A DNA stretch of 64,000 nt from Cellulomonas sp. PhB143 (lineage in GTDB: Bacteria; Actinomycetota; Actinomycetes; Actinomycetales; Cellulomonadaceae). Made by a program: the position numbers and the translations under genes. Positions within the stretch are counted from its first letter, which is position 1. Every line of letters begins with the position of its first letter. Location: contig NZ_RKIJ01000014.1 of assembly GCF_003752595.1 (NCBI RefSeq), positions 1-64,000 of the forward strand. The letters are read 5' to 3'. Under the pieces are notes generated by a model that was not told where the DNA came from, made no database searches, and saw only the letters and a program-made list of their open reading frames with translations. Shown in pieces: positions 55,818 to 64,000 of this stretch.

Positions 55818-55928
55818 GCTCCCACGGTAGCCGCCCGACGGGGCCGTCCCGGACGTCTCTGCCCGCCGTCGCCCGCGGGAGAACGGGAGCGTGCCGGGCG
55901 GTGTGACCGGGATGACTAGGGTGGCGGC

Positions 55929-56990
55929 GTGAACGTATCCCGGACGGTCTCCGAGACGACGGAGGACGAGCTGCTCGCGACGATCTTCCCCCTGCTTCCC
56001 CGGTCGGCGGCGACAGAGCTCGGCCCCGGCGACGACGCCGCGGTCGTCCGTGCCCCGGACGGCCGGTTCGTGGTGACGACCGACGTCCTCGTCGAGGACC
56101 GGCACTTTCGCCGCCGGTGGTCGACGGGGTACGACGTCGGCTGGCGTGCCGCGGTGCAGAACCTCGCCGACGTCGCGGCGATGGGCGCCTGCCCGACGTC
56201 GCTGGTCGTCTCGCTCGTGGTGCCGGGCGACCTCGAGGTCGCGTGGGTCGCCGGCCTCGCGCGCGGCCTCGCGGCGGCGTGCGTGCCCTGGGGGGCGGGC
56301 GTCGTCGGCGGTGACCTCTCCGGCGGGGACGGCGTCGTCGTCGCGGTCACCGCGCACGGCGACCTCGAGGGGCGTGCGCCGGTGCGGCGCTCCGGAGCCC
56401 GCGCGGGGGACGTCGTCGCGTACGCGGGGACCCGGGGACTGTCGGCCGCGGGCCTCGCGCTGGCCGGCATGGGCCGGGCCGACCTGGGCGCGGACGACGA
56501 CGTGGCGCGCGCCGCGCAGGGTCCGGAGACCGCCGCGTACCTCAGGCCGCGCTCGCCGCTGGGCGCCGGTGCGGCCGCCGCCCGCGCGGGCGCCACCGCG
56601 ATGCTCGACGTCTCCGACGGCCTGCTGCGCGACGCCGGACGGGTCGCCCGGGCGAGCGGCGTGCGGATCGACCTGTGGCGCGACGCGTTCGCCGCCGACG
56701 CCGCGGCGCTCGAGGACGCGGCCCGGGTGGTCGCCGCCCAGGACGCGGGCGGTCCCTTCGCCCGCCTCGGGGTGGACGCGTGGCGCGGCTACGCCGACGC
56801 CTGGGTCCTGACCGGCGGCGAGGACCACGGCCTGCTCGCTACGTTCCCGGCGGGCGCGGCGGCGCCCGGGCCGTTCCGCGTCGTCGGGCAGGTGCTGGCC
56901 CCGGGCGAGGCTGCGGTGCGCGGCTCCGTCACCGTCGACGGGCGGGACCCGGGGACGCCGGGCACGGGCTGGGACCACTTCGGCGGGTGA
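55929..56990 (+). CDS. thiL: thiamine-monophosphate kinase
   Basis: Makes thiamine diphosphate, cofactor of IlvB and others, from thiamine monophosphate. The 353-residue PurM-fold protein has GPGDDAAVVRAPDG, VTTDVLVEDRHFRR, NLADVAAMGACPTSL, VGGDLSGGDGVVV and MLDVSDGLLRDAGRVAR. The GTG start follows a -10 TAGGGT (55917-55922) by six bases, supporting a leaderless mRNA. It converges on an acetyltransferase gene. Confidence 0.96.
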   Translation: MNVSRTVSETTEDELLATIFPLLPRSAATELGPGDDAAVVRAPDGRFVVTTDVLVEDRHFRRRWSTGYDVGWRAAVQNLADVAAMGACPTSLVVSLVVPGDLEVAWVAGLARGLAAACVPWGAGVVGGDLSGGDGVVVAVTAHGDLEGRAPVRRSGARAGDVVAYAGTRGLSAAGLALAGMGRADLGADDDVARAAQGPETAAYLRPRSPLGAGAAAARAGATAMLDVSDGLLRDAGRVARASGVRIDLWRDAFAADAAALEDAARVVAAQDAGGPFARLGVDAWRGYADAWVLTGGEDHGLLATFPAGAAAPGPFRVVGQVLAPGEAAVRGSVTVDGRDPGTPGTGWDHFGG

Positions 56991-57020
56991 GCGGGTCGCG
57001 CCGGCGCGGTCGGGCGCGCG

Positions 57021-57539
57021 TCAGTCGCGACGGAACCGGCGCTGGGTGAGGTCCCGGCCGCCGATCTCCTCGCGCTTCTCGACGCCGTCGGCCGCGAAGC
57101 CGTGGCGCCGGTAGAAGTGCTGGGCCCGCTCGTTGTCGGCGATCGCCCAGAGCGTCACGGCGGAGCCGTCGGTCCCGCTGCCGACGACGGTGCGCATCAG
57201 GTCGCGGGCGACGCCGCGTCCCCAGGCCTCAGGGTCGAGGTAGATCGCGTAGATCTCGCGGTCGCCCGGCTCGGCGTCCTCGTCGCGGCTCGGGCCCACC
57301 GTCACGAAGCCCAGCGTCCGGCCGTCGCCGACCGCGACCCACGTGGAGCTCGGGTGCCGGTCGCCGAGGAACTCGGCGAAGATCTCGGTGCGCTGCTCGA
57401 CGTCGAGGGACGCGAGGAACTCGTCGGCGACGATGCCGGCGTAGGCCACCCGCCACGACGCCACGTTGACCGCAGCGATCGCGCGGGCGTCCTGGGAACC
57501 CGCGCGCCGGATCGAGACCTCGGCGTACTCGTCGTCCAT
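57021..57539 (-). CDS. GNAT acetyltransferase
   Basis: A 172-residue acetyltransferase: IRRAGSQDARAIAAVNVASW, the acetyl-CoA loop LDPEAWGRGVARDLMRTVV, and LWAIADNERAQHFYRRHGFA. Substrate unknown. GGGAGGAT eight bases upstream fixes the ATG at 57539; the longer reading adds 16 unsupported codons. The rpmB terminator lies just upstream, so it is a separate transcript. Confidence 0.9.
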   Translation of the reverse strand: MDDEYAEVSIRRAGSQDARAIAAVNVASWRVAYAGIVADEFLASLDVEQRTEIFAEFLGDRHPSSTWVAVGDGRTLGFVTVGPSRDEDAEPGDREIYAIYLDPEAWGRGVARDLMRTVVGSGTDGSAVTLWAIADNERAQHFYRRHGFAADGVEKREEIGGRDLTQRRFRRD

Positions 57540-57576
57540 GGGCCGATCCTCCCACCTGTCGTGCGCTGCGACCAGG

Positions 57577-57614
57577 GAAGACAACAAGAGCCCGCCGGGC
57601 GACCGGCGGGCTCT
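57577..57614 (-). terminator. rpmB terminator
   Basis: A perfect 12-bp stem (AGAGCCCGCCGG with its complement, 57587-57614) and a 4-nt loop, followed on the minus strand by TGTTGTCTTCC. 22 bp after the rpmB stop. Confidence 0.88.
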
Positions 57615-57635
57615 CGTCGAGGTTCGGGGTAAGGC

Positions 57636-57827
57636 TCAGGCCTGGCGCGTGACCTTGCCGGCCTTCAGGCACGAGGTGCACACGTTGACGCGCTTCGGCG
57701 ACCCGGCCACCACGGCGCGCACGCGCTGGATGTTCGGGTTCCAGCGGCGCTTCGTGCGGATGTGCGAGTGCGAGATGCTGTGCCCGAAGCTGGGGCCCTT
57801 GCCACAGACGTCGCAGTTGGCAGCCAC
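57636..57827 (-). CDS. rpmB: 50S ribosomal protein L28, zinc-ribbon form
   Basis: The 63-residue L28 of the C+ type: Cys5/Cys8 (CDVC) and Cys50/Cys53 (CTSC) form the zinc ribbon, with SHSHIRTKRRWNPNIQRV between. Short A-type L28. An AGGAGA site precedes the ATG. It is divergent from the fakA-like gene, the usual actinobacterial arrangement. A zinc-free L28 paralogue, if present, would be elsewhere. Confidence 0.97.
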   Translation of the reverse strand: MAANCDVCGKGPSFGHSISHSHIRTKRRWNPNIQRVRAVVAGSPKRVNVCTSCLKAGKVTRQA

Positions 57828-57930
57828 GGTTTCTCCTGATCGTCATGCACGTCACGCGGCACAGGAGGCAGCGTCGACGTCGTCGAATGGTCTGGGGGGG
57901 TGGCCCGAGGCGTACCCAGGCAACCTGAAC

Positions 57931-57959
57931 AGACTAGCGGATGAGCTGCGCGCACTCAA
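57931..57959 (-). promoter_or_regulatory. rpmB promoter
   Basis: On the minus strand TTGAGT (57954-57959), 17-bp spacer and TAGTCT (57931-57936), giving a leader of about 100 nt before rpmB. I see no obvious zinc-regulator palindrome in it. Confidence 0.7.
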
Positions 57960-58066
57960 GTCGCGCCCCGCGGGCCGGCGTACGGCCGCCGGTTGCCGTC
58001 CTCGGGGCGCCCGGAGCACTACCGTGGCCACGGACCTGGTACGCGAGCACACGGGAGGACTCGGAC

Positions 58067-59803
58067 GTGGACGCTGACCTGTCCCTCGACGCCGGTGCCG
58101 GGCCGCGCGCCGCCGGCGTCGCGGTGGCCGGGCCCGCGGAGGACGCGCTGCGCGCCTGGGTGGCGTCCGCCCGCGCGGACCTCCTGGCTGTGCGCGAGCG
58201 GGTCGACGCGCTCAACGTCTTCCCGGTCGCGGACTCCGACACCGGCACGAACCTCTACCTGACCTTCGCCCGCGGGGCCCAGGAGGTCGACGGCGTGGTG
58301 CGGGGGGCAGGAGCGGGAGACGTCGCCGCCGCGCTCGTGCGGGGGACCCTGCTGGGCGCGCGAGGCAACTCGGGCGCGATCCTCGCCGAGTACCTGCGCG
58401 GTCTCGCGCGCGCGGTCGCCGAGGACGAGCCGGCCACCGTGGACGGCGCGGCAGCTCCCGACGGCGCGGGGGGCCTCGACGTCGGGCGGCTCGTCGACGC
58501 CTTCGCCGCAGCGGCGCGGGGCGCGCGGGGCGCGGTGCAGGACCCGGTCGCGGGCACGGTGCTGTCCGCGGCGGACGCGGCGGCGCGCGGCGCACGGGAG
58601 GTGCTCGCCGCCGGTGCGCACGTGCCGCGGGCGGTCGACGTCACGGCGGGGGCGCTGCGCGCGGCCCAGGAGGAGACGGCCCGCAGCACCGGCAAGCTCG
58701 ATGTGCTGCGCCGCTCGGGGGTGCTCGACGCGGGCGCGCTCGGGCTGTGCGTCGTGCTCGCCGCGCTGCACCGCGTGCTCGGGGGAGAGGTGTCGGAGGC
58801 GGACGGCATGCTCGGCTCCGTGGGTGGCGTACGGGTGGGCACGGGCAACGGGACGGCGACTGGCACGGCGGACGCGCAGGCGTGCGTCGTCGTCCCGCAC
58901 GCGGCAGCGCCCGAGGAGGCCGCGGGCGGCGAGTTCGAGGTGATGTTCGTGCTCCGCGCGCCCGCGCCGGTGGACGACGACGTCGCGCGGGGGCTGCGGG
59001 CCGACCTCGCGGCGCTCGGCGACTCCGTGGTGGTCACCGGCGGCGCCGGCACCTGGCAGGCGCACGTGCACACCGACGAGCCGGCGCGCGCGGTGGCCGC
59101 GGGCCGGCGGCGCGCCCGGACGGTGCGCGGTGCGGTGCGCCAGGCCGGGGTGCGCTCGGTGCTCGGTGGCGACGCGCACGCGGCGGGGCAGTCGCGGACG
59201 GGGATCGTGGTCGTCACGTCCGCGCCCGGGCTCGCGCCGGAGTACGCCCGCGCGGGGGCGGTGGTCCTCGTGCTGGAGCCCGGCGCGGTCGCGGAGCCCG
59301 ACGACGTCGCGCGCGCCGTCGTCGACGCGCGGGCGGGCCAGGTGCTCGTCCTGCCCGGCCGTGCCCTCGGCGCGCAGGGGTTCGGGGCACGCCTCGCGGC
59401 GCTGGTGGACGGCGAACCGCTGGTGCGCGGGCGCGTGGACGTGCTGGACGCGCCGACGGACCTGCACGCCGTCGCGGCGCTCGCGGCCCTGCAGACGAGC
59501 GGGGACGGCCCGGAGGGCCCCGACGCCACCGCGGTGATGCGGGTCGCGGCGGCCGCCGTCCGCGCCGGCGCGGCGGACCTGCGCGGCGTGCCGCCGCACC
59601 GCCTCGCGGGCCGGCTGCGCGCGCTGGTCGCGGACGTCGTCGGGCCCTCGACCGAGGTCGTGACCGTGCTCCGCGGGCGCCGCGTGCCTGGCCGGGCCGA
59701 CACGCTCGTGGAGGACGCCGTCGGCGAGACCGCGCCGGGGGCCGAGGTCGTCGTCATCGCCTCGGGCCGGGACGACGCGGGCGTCGAGGTGGGTGCGGAG
59801 TGA
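58067..59803 (+). CDS. fakA: DAK2-domain fatty acid kinase-like protein (FakA/YloV)
   Basis: A 578-residue protein with an N-terminal DAK2 nucleotide-binding domain (NVFPVADSDTGTNLYLTFARG and LLGARGNSGAILAEYLRG, residues about 45-110) and the C-terminal FakA/YloV domain. In Firmicutes FakA phosphorylates fatty acids bound to FakB. The GTG start at 58067 follows GGGAGGAC by eight bases. The stop overlaps the recG start (GTGA at 59800-59803), so the two are coupled. Confidence 0.9.
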   Translation: MDADLSLDAGAGPRAAGVAVAGPAEDALRAWVASARADLLAVRERVDALNVFPVADSDTGTNLYLTFARGAQEVDGVVRGAGAGDVAAALVRGTLLGARGNSGAILAEYLRGLARAVAEDEPATVDGAAAPDGAGGLDVGRLVDAFAAAARGARGAVQDPVAGTVLSAADAAARGAREVLAAGAHVPRAVDVTAGALRAAQEETARSTGKLDVLRRSGVLDAGALGLCVVLAALHRVLGGEVSEADGMLGSVGGVRVGTGNGTATGTADAQACVVVPHAAAPEEAAGGEFEVMFVLRAPAPVDDDVARGLRADLAALGDSVVVTGGAGTWQAHVHTDEPARAVAAGRRRARTVRGAVRQAGVRSVLGGDAHAAGQSRTGIVVVTSAPGLAPEYARAGAVVLVLEPGAVAEPDDVARAVVDARAGQVLVLPGRALGAQGFGARLAALVDGEPLVRGRVDVLDAPTDLHAVAALAALQTSGDGPEGPDATAVMRVAAAAVRAGAADLRGVPPHRLAGRLRALVADVVGPSTEVVTVLRGRRVPGRADTLVEDAVGETAPGAEVVVIASGRDDAGVEVGAE

Positions 59804-62061
59804 TCGACCGGATGCACGAGCCGCTCGCGAAGGTGCTGGGGGCGCGGTCGGCGGCGCCGCTCGCCGCGCTCGGGGCCGAGGACGTCGGCGGCCTGCTCGC
59901 CCACTACCCGCGCCGCTACGGCGACCCGGGGGCGGTGAGCGACCTCGCCCGGCTGGCCGTGGGGGAGCACGTGACCGTCGTGGCGCGCGTGGCCCGGGCG
60001 ACCGTGCGGAAGATGCACTCGCGCGGCGGGGCGCTGCTGCAGGCGGTGGTCACCGACGGCCGCCACGACCTGTCCCTGACGTTCTTCGCGAAGAGCCCCG
60101 GTGTGCTGCGCCACCACGAGGACCGGCTCAAGCCCGGCCGCATGGGCCTGTTCACGGGCGTCGTCGGCCAGTACCGGGGCGAGCGCCAGCTCACCCACCC
60201 GGACTACCTGATCATCGGCGTCGACGCCGAGGACGAGGAGTCGGCGCTGCTCGAGGCGAGCCGGCCCATCCCGATCTACCCGGCGAGCGCCAAGACCCCC
60301 AGCTGGCGCGTCCAGCGTGCCGTCCGCACCGTGCTCGACCCGCTGGCCGAGGCGGACGTCCCCGACCCGCTGCCGGAGGCGGTCCGCGAGCGCCGCGGCT
60401 TCGGGAGCCGGCTGGCGGCGTTGCGCGACGTGCACGAGCCGTTCGACGAGGCCCAGTGGCGTCGCGGCCGGGAACGGCTGCGCTACGAGGAGGCCTTCGT
60501 GCTCCAGGTCGCGCTCGCCCAGCGCCGGGCCCGCGCCGCGCAGGAGGAGGCCACGGCGCGGCCTCCCGTCGCGGGCGGCCTGCTCGAGGGCTTCGACGCC
60601 GACCTGCCGTTCACCCTCACCCGCGGCCAGGTCGCCGTCGGGCAGGAGATCGCCGTCGAGATCGCGCAGCCCCGGCCGATGCAGCGGCTGCTGCAGGGCG
60701 AGGTCGGCTCGGGCAAGACCGTGGTGGCGCTGCGCGCGATGCTGCAGGTCGTCGACGCCGGCGGGCAGGCGGCGCTGCTGGCACCGACCGAGGTGCTCGC
60801 CGCCCAGCACGCCCGCACCCTGCGCGCGCTGCTGGGCGACCGGGCCGCCGGCGGCATGCTCGGCGGCGCGGAGCAGGCCACGCGGGTCGCGCTGCTGACC
60901 GGCTCGGCGGGCGCCGCCGCCCGCAAGGAAGCCCTGCTGGACGCGGCGAGCGGGGCCGCCGGGATCGTCGTGGGGACACACGCGCTGCTCAGCGAGAACG
61001 TGCAGTTCGCCGACCTCGGGCTCGTCGTCGTCGACGAGCAGCACCGGTTCGGCGTCGAGCAGCGCGACGCGCTGCGGGCCAAGGCCCGCACGACGCCCCA
61101 CCTGCTCGTCATGACGGCGACGCCGATCCCGCGCACGGTCGCCATGACCGTGTTCGGCGACCTCGAGACGTCGACCCTCGCGGAGATCCCCGCGGGGCGC
61201 TCGCCGATCTCCACGGTGGTGGTGCCCGCCGGGAAGCAGGCCTGGATGGCGCGGGTGTGGCAGCGCGTGCGCGAGGAGGTCGACGCCGGGCACCGCGCCT
61301 ATGTCGTGTGTGCCCGCATCGAGCCCGACCCGCCGGACGCGGGCGGGCGGGCGGGGGCGAGCGGGGCGTCGTCGGGCGAGACCTCCGACGGGGCGGACCT
61401 GCTCGACCTGGCCGAGGCGGGCGACGGGCCCGGCGCGGACCGCCCGCCGCTGCGGGCCGTCCTGGAGGTCGCCGAGGAGCTCGCGGGCGCACCGGCGCTG
61501 GCGGGCGTGCGGGTCGGCGTGCTGCACGGGCGCCTGGCGCCCGCCGAGAAGGACGCCGCGATGGCCGCGTTCGCGTCGGGCGAGGCGCCGGTGCTCGTCT
61601 CCACGACCGTCGTCGAGGTCGGCGTCGACGTCCCCGAGGCGACGGTCATGGTCGTGCTCGACGCCGACCGGTTCGGCCTCTCGCAGCTGCACCAGCTGCG
61701 CGGACGCGTCGGGCGCGGGTCCGCGCCGGGCCTGTGCCTGCTGGTGTCCGTCGCCGAGCCGGGGGCGCCGTCGGCCCGCCGGGTGGAGACGATGGCGGAG
61801 ACCACCGACGGCTTCCGGCTCGCCGCGGTCGACCTGGAGCTGCGCAGCGAGGGTGACGTGCTCGGCGCGGCGCAGTCCGGGCGCGGCAGCTCGCTCCGGC
61901 TGCTGCGCGTGGTGACCGACGCCGCGGTCATCGAGGAGGCGCGCGAGGACGCCGCCGTCGTCGTCGCGGACGACCCGGACCTCGTCGCGCACCCGGCGCT
62001 CGCGGCGGAGATCGCCGACCGGCTCGACCCGGAGCGCGAGGAGTTCCTCGAACGGGCGTGA
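59800..62061 (+). CDS. recG: ATP-dependent DNA helicase RecG
   Basis: Remodels stalled replication forks and Holliday junctions. The 753-residue protein has the wedge/OB region at the N-terminus, Walker A GEVGSGKTVVALRAM, DExQ-box LVVVDEQHRFGVEQR, motif III MTATPIPRTVAMT, and motifs V/VI VSTTVVEVGVDVPEATVM and QLHQLRGRVGRG. An insertion of about 35 Gly/Ser/Ala-rich residues (near residue 510) separates helicase blocks. The GTG start overlaps the fakA-like stop. Confidence 0.96.
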   Translation: MIDRMHEPLAKVLGARSAAPLAALGAEDVGGLLAHYPRRYGDPGAVSDLARLAVGEHVTVVARVARATVRKMHSRGGALLQAVVTDGRHDLSLTFFAKSPGVLRHHEDRLKPGRMGLFTGVVGQYRGERQLTHPDYLIIGVDAEDEESALLEASRPIPIYPASAKTPSWRVQRAVRTVLDPLAEADVPDPLPEAVRERRGFGSRLAALRDVHEPFDEAQWRRGRERLRYEEAFVLQVALAQRRARAAQEEATARPPVAGGLLEGFDADLPFTLTRGQVAVGQEIAVEIAQPRPMQRLLQGEVGSGKTVVALRAMLQVVDAGGQAALLAPTEVLAAQHARTLRALLGDRAAGGMLGGAEQATRVALLTGSAGAAARKEALLDAASGAAGIVVGTHALLSENVQFADLGLVVVDEQHRFGVEQRDALRAKARTTPHLLVMTATPIPRTVAMTVFGDLETSTLAEIPAGRSPISTVVVPAGKQAWMARVWQRVREEVDAGHRAYVVCARIEPDPPDAGGRAGASGASSGETSDGADLLDLAEAGDGPGADRPPLRAVLEVAEELAGAPALAGVRVGVLHGRLAPAEKDAAMAAFASGEAPVLVSTTVVEVGVDVPEATVMVVLDADRFGLSQLHQLRGRVGRGSAPGLCLLVSVAEPGAPSARRVETMAETTDGFRLAAVDLELRSEGDVLGAAQSGRGSSLRLLRVVTDAAVIEEAREDAAVVVADDPDLVAHPALAAEIADRLDPEREEFLERA

Positions 62062-62090
62062 GCGGGGCGACCGGTCGTTACAGTCGGGGT

Positions 62091-62696
62091 ATGACGAGGA
62101 TCGTGGCCGGCGAGTTCGGCGGACGCACGCTGCACGTCCCGCCCCGCGGAACCCGGCCCACCAGCGACCGCGTCCGTGAGGCGATCTTCTCCCGGCTCGA
62201 GCACCACGGGGCGCTGCGGGGGGCGCGCGTGCTCGACCTCTACGCGGGCTCCGGCGCGCTCGGCCTGGAGGCCGTCAGCCGCGGTGCCGCGCACGCGACG
62301 CTCGTCGACGCCGCCCGCTCGGCGGTGGAGATGGGGCGGCGCAACGCGCGGGACATCGGGGCGCACGGCGTCGAGGTGGTGCACGAGAAGGCGGAGCGGT
62401 TCGTCGCGACGCCCCCGGTGAAGAGCTGGGACCTGGTGTTCCTCGACCCGCCGTACGACGTGCGCGACGAGACGGTCGCGTCGGTGCTCGAGCACCTGGC
62501 GACCACCCGCGCGGTCACGCGCGACACGCTCGTCGTGGTCGAGCGGGCCACGCGCAGCGCCGAACCGGTCTGGCCCGCGGGCTGGGAGCCCGACACGAGC
62601 AAGGCGTACGGCGAGACGACGGTGCACTACGCGTTCGCCGGCGTCGCGGACGGCGGGGACCACGACCGGGCCGTCGGGCGCGCTGTACTACGGTGA
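62091..62696 (+). CDS. rsmD: 16S rRNA (guanine966-N2)-methyltransferase
   Basis: Methylates G966 of 16S rRNA. The 201-residue protein shows MTRIVAGEFGGRTLHVPPRG, RPTSDRVREAIFSRLE, motif I VLDLYAGSGALGLEAVSRGA and motif IV VFLDPPYDV. A -10 TACAGT (62079-62084) ends six bases before this ATG, so this start is preferred to a GTG 33 bases upstream. The stop overlaps coaD (GTGA at 62693-62696). Confidence 0.96.
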   Translation: MTRIVAGEFGGRTLHVPPRGTRPTSDRVREAIFSRLEHHGALRGARVLDLYAGSGALGLEAVSRGAAHATLVDAARSAVEMGRRNARDIGAHGVEVVHEKAERFVATPPVKSWDLVFLDPPYDVRDETVASVLEHLATTRAVTRDTLVVVERATRSAEPVWPAGWEPDTSKAYGETTVHYAFAGVADGGDHDRAVGRAVLR

Positions 62697-63265
62697 CCGA
62701 CGTGACCACCGCCGTCTGCCCGGGATCGTTCGACCCCATCACGCTGGGCCACCTCGACGTCGTGCGCCGGGCGCGCGCCGTCGTCGGCGACGTCGTCCTC
62801 GGGGTGGCGCGCAACGCCGCCAAGGCCCCGCTGCTCGACGTCGGGGAGCGGGTCTCGCTCGCCCGGGCCGCGCTCGACGGCGCGGGTCTGGGGGACGTGC
62901 GGGTCGCCGTCGTCCCCGGCCTGCTCGTCGACTTCTGCCGCGACGTCGGGGCGGGCGTCGTCGTCAAGGGACTGCGCGGCGGCGCGGACTTCGACGCGGA
63001 GCTGCCGATGGCGCTGATGAACCGGCACCTGAGCGGGCTGGAGACGGTGTTCGTCGCGGGCGACGCGGACCTGGCGCACGTCGCGTCGTCGCTCGTCAAG
63101 GACGTCGCGCGGCACGGCGGCCCGGTGGACGACCTCGTGCCGCCGGGGGTGGGTGACGCCGTGCGCGCCGCGCTCGCCCGGCGCGCCGCCGCCGGCCAGC
63201 AGGACGACGCACAGCACGACGACGCACAGCAGGACGAACCACGGACGGAGGGAGACCGGGCATGA
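62693..63265 (+). CDS. coaD: phosphopantetheine adenylyltransferase
   Basis: Penultimate step of coenzyme A synthesis. The 190-residue protein has the nucleotidyltransferase motif GSFDPITLGHLDVV, VVVKGLRGGADFDAELPMALMNR and SSLVKDVARHGGPVDDLVPP. It carries about 25 extra C-terminal residues, compared with the usual 160 or so, made of a 15-bp DNA repeat (QQDDA/QHDDA). GTG at 62693 overlaps the rsmD stop; a second GTG at 62702 is possible. The end overlaps the next gene (ATGA). Confidence 0.95.
   Translation: MTDVTTAVCPGSFDPITLGHLDVVRRARAVVGDVVLGVARNAAKAPLLDVGERVSLARAALDGAGLGDVRVAVVPGLLVDFCRDVGAGVVVKGLRGGADFDAELPMALMNRHLSGLETVFVAGDADLAHVASSLVKDVARHGGPVDDLVPPGVGDAVRAALARRAAAGQQDDAQHDDAQQDEPRTEGDRA
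63195..63235 (+). repeat. 15-bp tandem repeat at the coaD 3' end
   Basis: CAGCAGGACGACGCA, then a one-base variant, then a partial third copy. It encodes the acidic/Gln tail of CoaD in frame. Confidence 0.85.
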
Positions 63266-63783
63266 GCGAGCAGCAGCACGGGGACCAGGGACGGAGCACG
63301 CGTCCGCCGGCGGCGACGCCGCTCGACGACCTGAGGCACGTCGTCGAGACGGCACGGACCGTGCCGATGTCCTCCTCCGTCCGCGTCAACCGCGCCGAGG
63401 TGCTCGAGCTCGTGGACCGGGTACGGGGGACGATGCCGGACCAGCTGGCCCAGGCGGACGACGCCCTCGCCGAGGCGCGGCGCGCCCTCGACGGCGCCAG
63501 GGCGCAGGCGGACGAGATCCTCGCGACCGCGCGGACCCGTGCCTACGAGCTCGTCCAGCGCGAGCAGGTCGTCGCCCAGGCGGAGGCGCGCGCGCACGAG
63601 ATCGTCGACGCCGCGCAGCGCTCCGCCGACGAGCTGCGGTCCGACGCCGACGACTACTGCGACCGGGCGCTCGCCCACTTCGAGGGCGACCTCGGCAAGC
63701 TGCTCGCGCAGGTGCAGGCAGGACGGGCGCGGATCGCGGAGCGCAGCGGCCCGCGGCCCGGCCCGCGACCGGACGGGCTGTGA
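63262..63783 (+). CDS. DivIVA-like coiled-coil protein
   Basis: A 173-residue soluble protein. Residues 40-150 are a long, charged coiled coil (NRAEVLELVDRVRGTMPDQL onward, with Ala/Glu/Gln/Arg heptads), preceded by a disordered start. I recall similar genes annotated as 'ATP synthase F0 subunit B'-like or DivIVA-like (Rv2927c in M. tuberculosis) in the coaD-yceD interval. Presumably a cell-envelope or division scaffold, by analogy only. The ATG overlaps the coaD stop. Confidence 0.82.
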   Translation: MSEQQHGDQGRSTRPPAATPLDDLRHVVETARTVPMSSSVRVNRAEVLELVDRVRGTMPDQLAQADDALAEARRALDGARAQADEILATARTRAYELVQREQVVAQAEARAHEIVDAAQRSADELRSDADDYCDRALAHFEGDLGKLLAQVQAGRARIAERSGPRPGPRPDGL

Positions 63784-63794
63784 CGAGCCTCTCG

Positions 63795-63824
63795 TTCGTC
63801 GCGACCTCCGTGATCGCGTAGGAT
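63795..63824 (+). promoter_or_regulatory. candidate yceD promoter
   Basis: TTCGTC (63795-63800), 18-bp spacer, TAGGAT (63819-63824), about 85 bp before the yceD start. Confidence 0.5.
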
Positions 63825-63909
63825 TGATCTTTGGTCATCGCGCCGATCGCCCCGTCGGGCTGATCGCGCCGACCGCACCGACACCCGTTCACCGACGCTG
63901 GGATTCCCT

Positions 63910-64000
63910 GTGGAGCGCCACCAGACCCTCGACCCGAGGTCGCCTCTCGTGCTGGACACGCACGAGCTGGGCCGACGCCCGGGCTCGATGCGTGCCCTGG
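63910..64000 (+). CDS. yceD: YceD/DUF177 family protein, 5' end only
   Basis: The window ends 30 codons into a frame starting at GTG 63910. The visible residues include PLVLDTHELGRRPGSMRAL, the characteristic N-terminal stretch of actinobacterial YceD (DUF177), which normally sits directly before rpmF and functions with 23S rRNA. No strong ribosome-binding site is visible, so the start may lie a few codons away. Confidence 0.8.
   Translation, partial: MERHQTLDPRSPLVLDTHELGRRPGSMRAL

Noticed and set aside
62058-62090. Earlier GTG start for rsmD
   Set aside because: The -10 TACAGT lies between it and the ATG at 62091, and conserved RsmD sequence begins at MTRIVAGEFGG.

Overview
The window is a piece of chromosome from a high-G+C actinobacterium. 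Gene order and protein types (gatCAB right after an rRNA operon, ilvBNC with an attenuating leader peptide, an IclR-type leuCD regulator, rpmB-fakA-recG-rsmD-coaD, a DUF3515 lipoprotein between ddl and thiL) fit the Cellulomonadaceae/Promicromonosporaceae part of the Micrococcales. That placement is inference from gene content and base composition. No phage, transposase, integrase, CRISPR array, secretion island or defence locus was found. This is core genome.

Layout: 1-90 holds the 3' end of a 5S rRNA and its terminator. 202-3517 is gatCAB. 3544-7228 holds an acetyltransferase, a DNA photolyase with a 9-bp tandem repeat inside the gene, and a peptide transporter. 7446-11052 holds two dihydroxy-acid dehydratases of different subfamilies in tandem. 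11114-14592 holds a PPOX-type flavoprotein, a pterin dehydratase/VOC fusion and an ABC exporter. 14604-24214 is the main branched-chain amino-acid region: ilv leader peptide and attenuator, ilvB, ilvN, ilvC, an ASCH protein, leuB, ilvE, a membrane protein, a second leader peptide with attenuator, and a citramalate synthase gene. 24321-36160 is a mixed stretch (lipoate ligase, acetyltransferase, YggS, YccF, YbaK, DUF3516 helicase, luciferase-like oxidoreductase, a kinase-like/uncharacterised gene pair, aldo/keto reductase, acyltransferase-like membrane protein). 36291-41484 has a methyltransferase, FAH hydrolase, gltX, a HAD phosphatase and a second aldo/keto reductase. 41492-43607 is a YeiH exporter gene divergent from a LysR gene. 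43755-44186 has tRNA-Gln(CTG), two identical tRNA-Glu(CTC) and a terminator. 44262-46228 has a PH-domain membrane protein, a 58-residue membrane protein and the IclR-type regulator, divergent from leuCD (46364-48525). 48866-56990 covers murA, plsC, gpsA, an AMIN-like lipoprotein, a transsulfuration-type PLP enzyme, ddl, a DUF3515 lipoprotein and thiL. 57021-64000 has an acetyltransferase, rpmB, fakA-like, recG, rsmD, coaD, a DivIVA-like coiled-coil protein and the start of yceD.

Functionally the window supplies most of isoleucine/valine/leucine synthesis (ilvBN, ilvC, two ilvD, ilvE, cimA, leuB, leuCD, but not leuA or ilvA), with two separate leader-peptide attenuators and a local IclR-family regulator. 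It also carries a full set for indirect Gln-tRNA(Gln) formation: gltX, gatCAB, tRNA-Gln and tRNA-Glu.

The most unusual signals are not protein genes. (1) A family of exactly 40-bp palindromic units (GTCAGAC-N26-GTCTGAC), five copies at two loci, with pairs spaced exactly 61 bp in both. (2) Several long intergenic palindromes, one embracing a stop codon and one overlapping the ilv promoter. (3) murA, whose interior uses G/T-ending codons quite unlike its own ends and its neighbours. (4) A 9-bp in-frame tandem repeat in the photolyase gene. (5) About two dozen genes whose -10 box lies 6-8 nt before the start codon, so they are probably transcribed as leaderless mRNAs.
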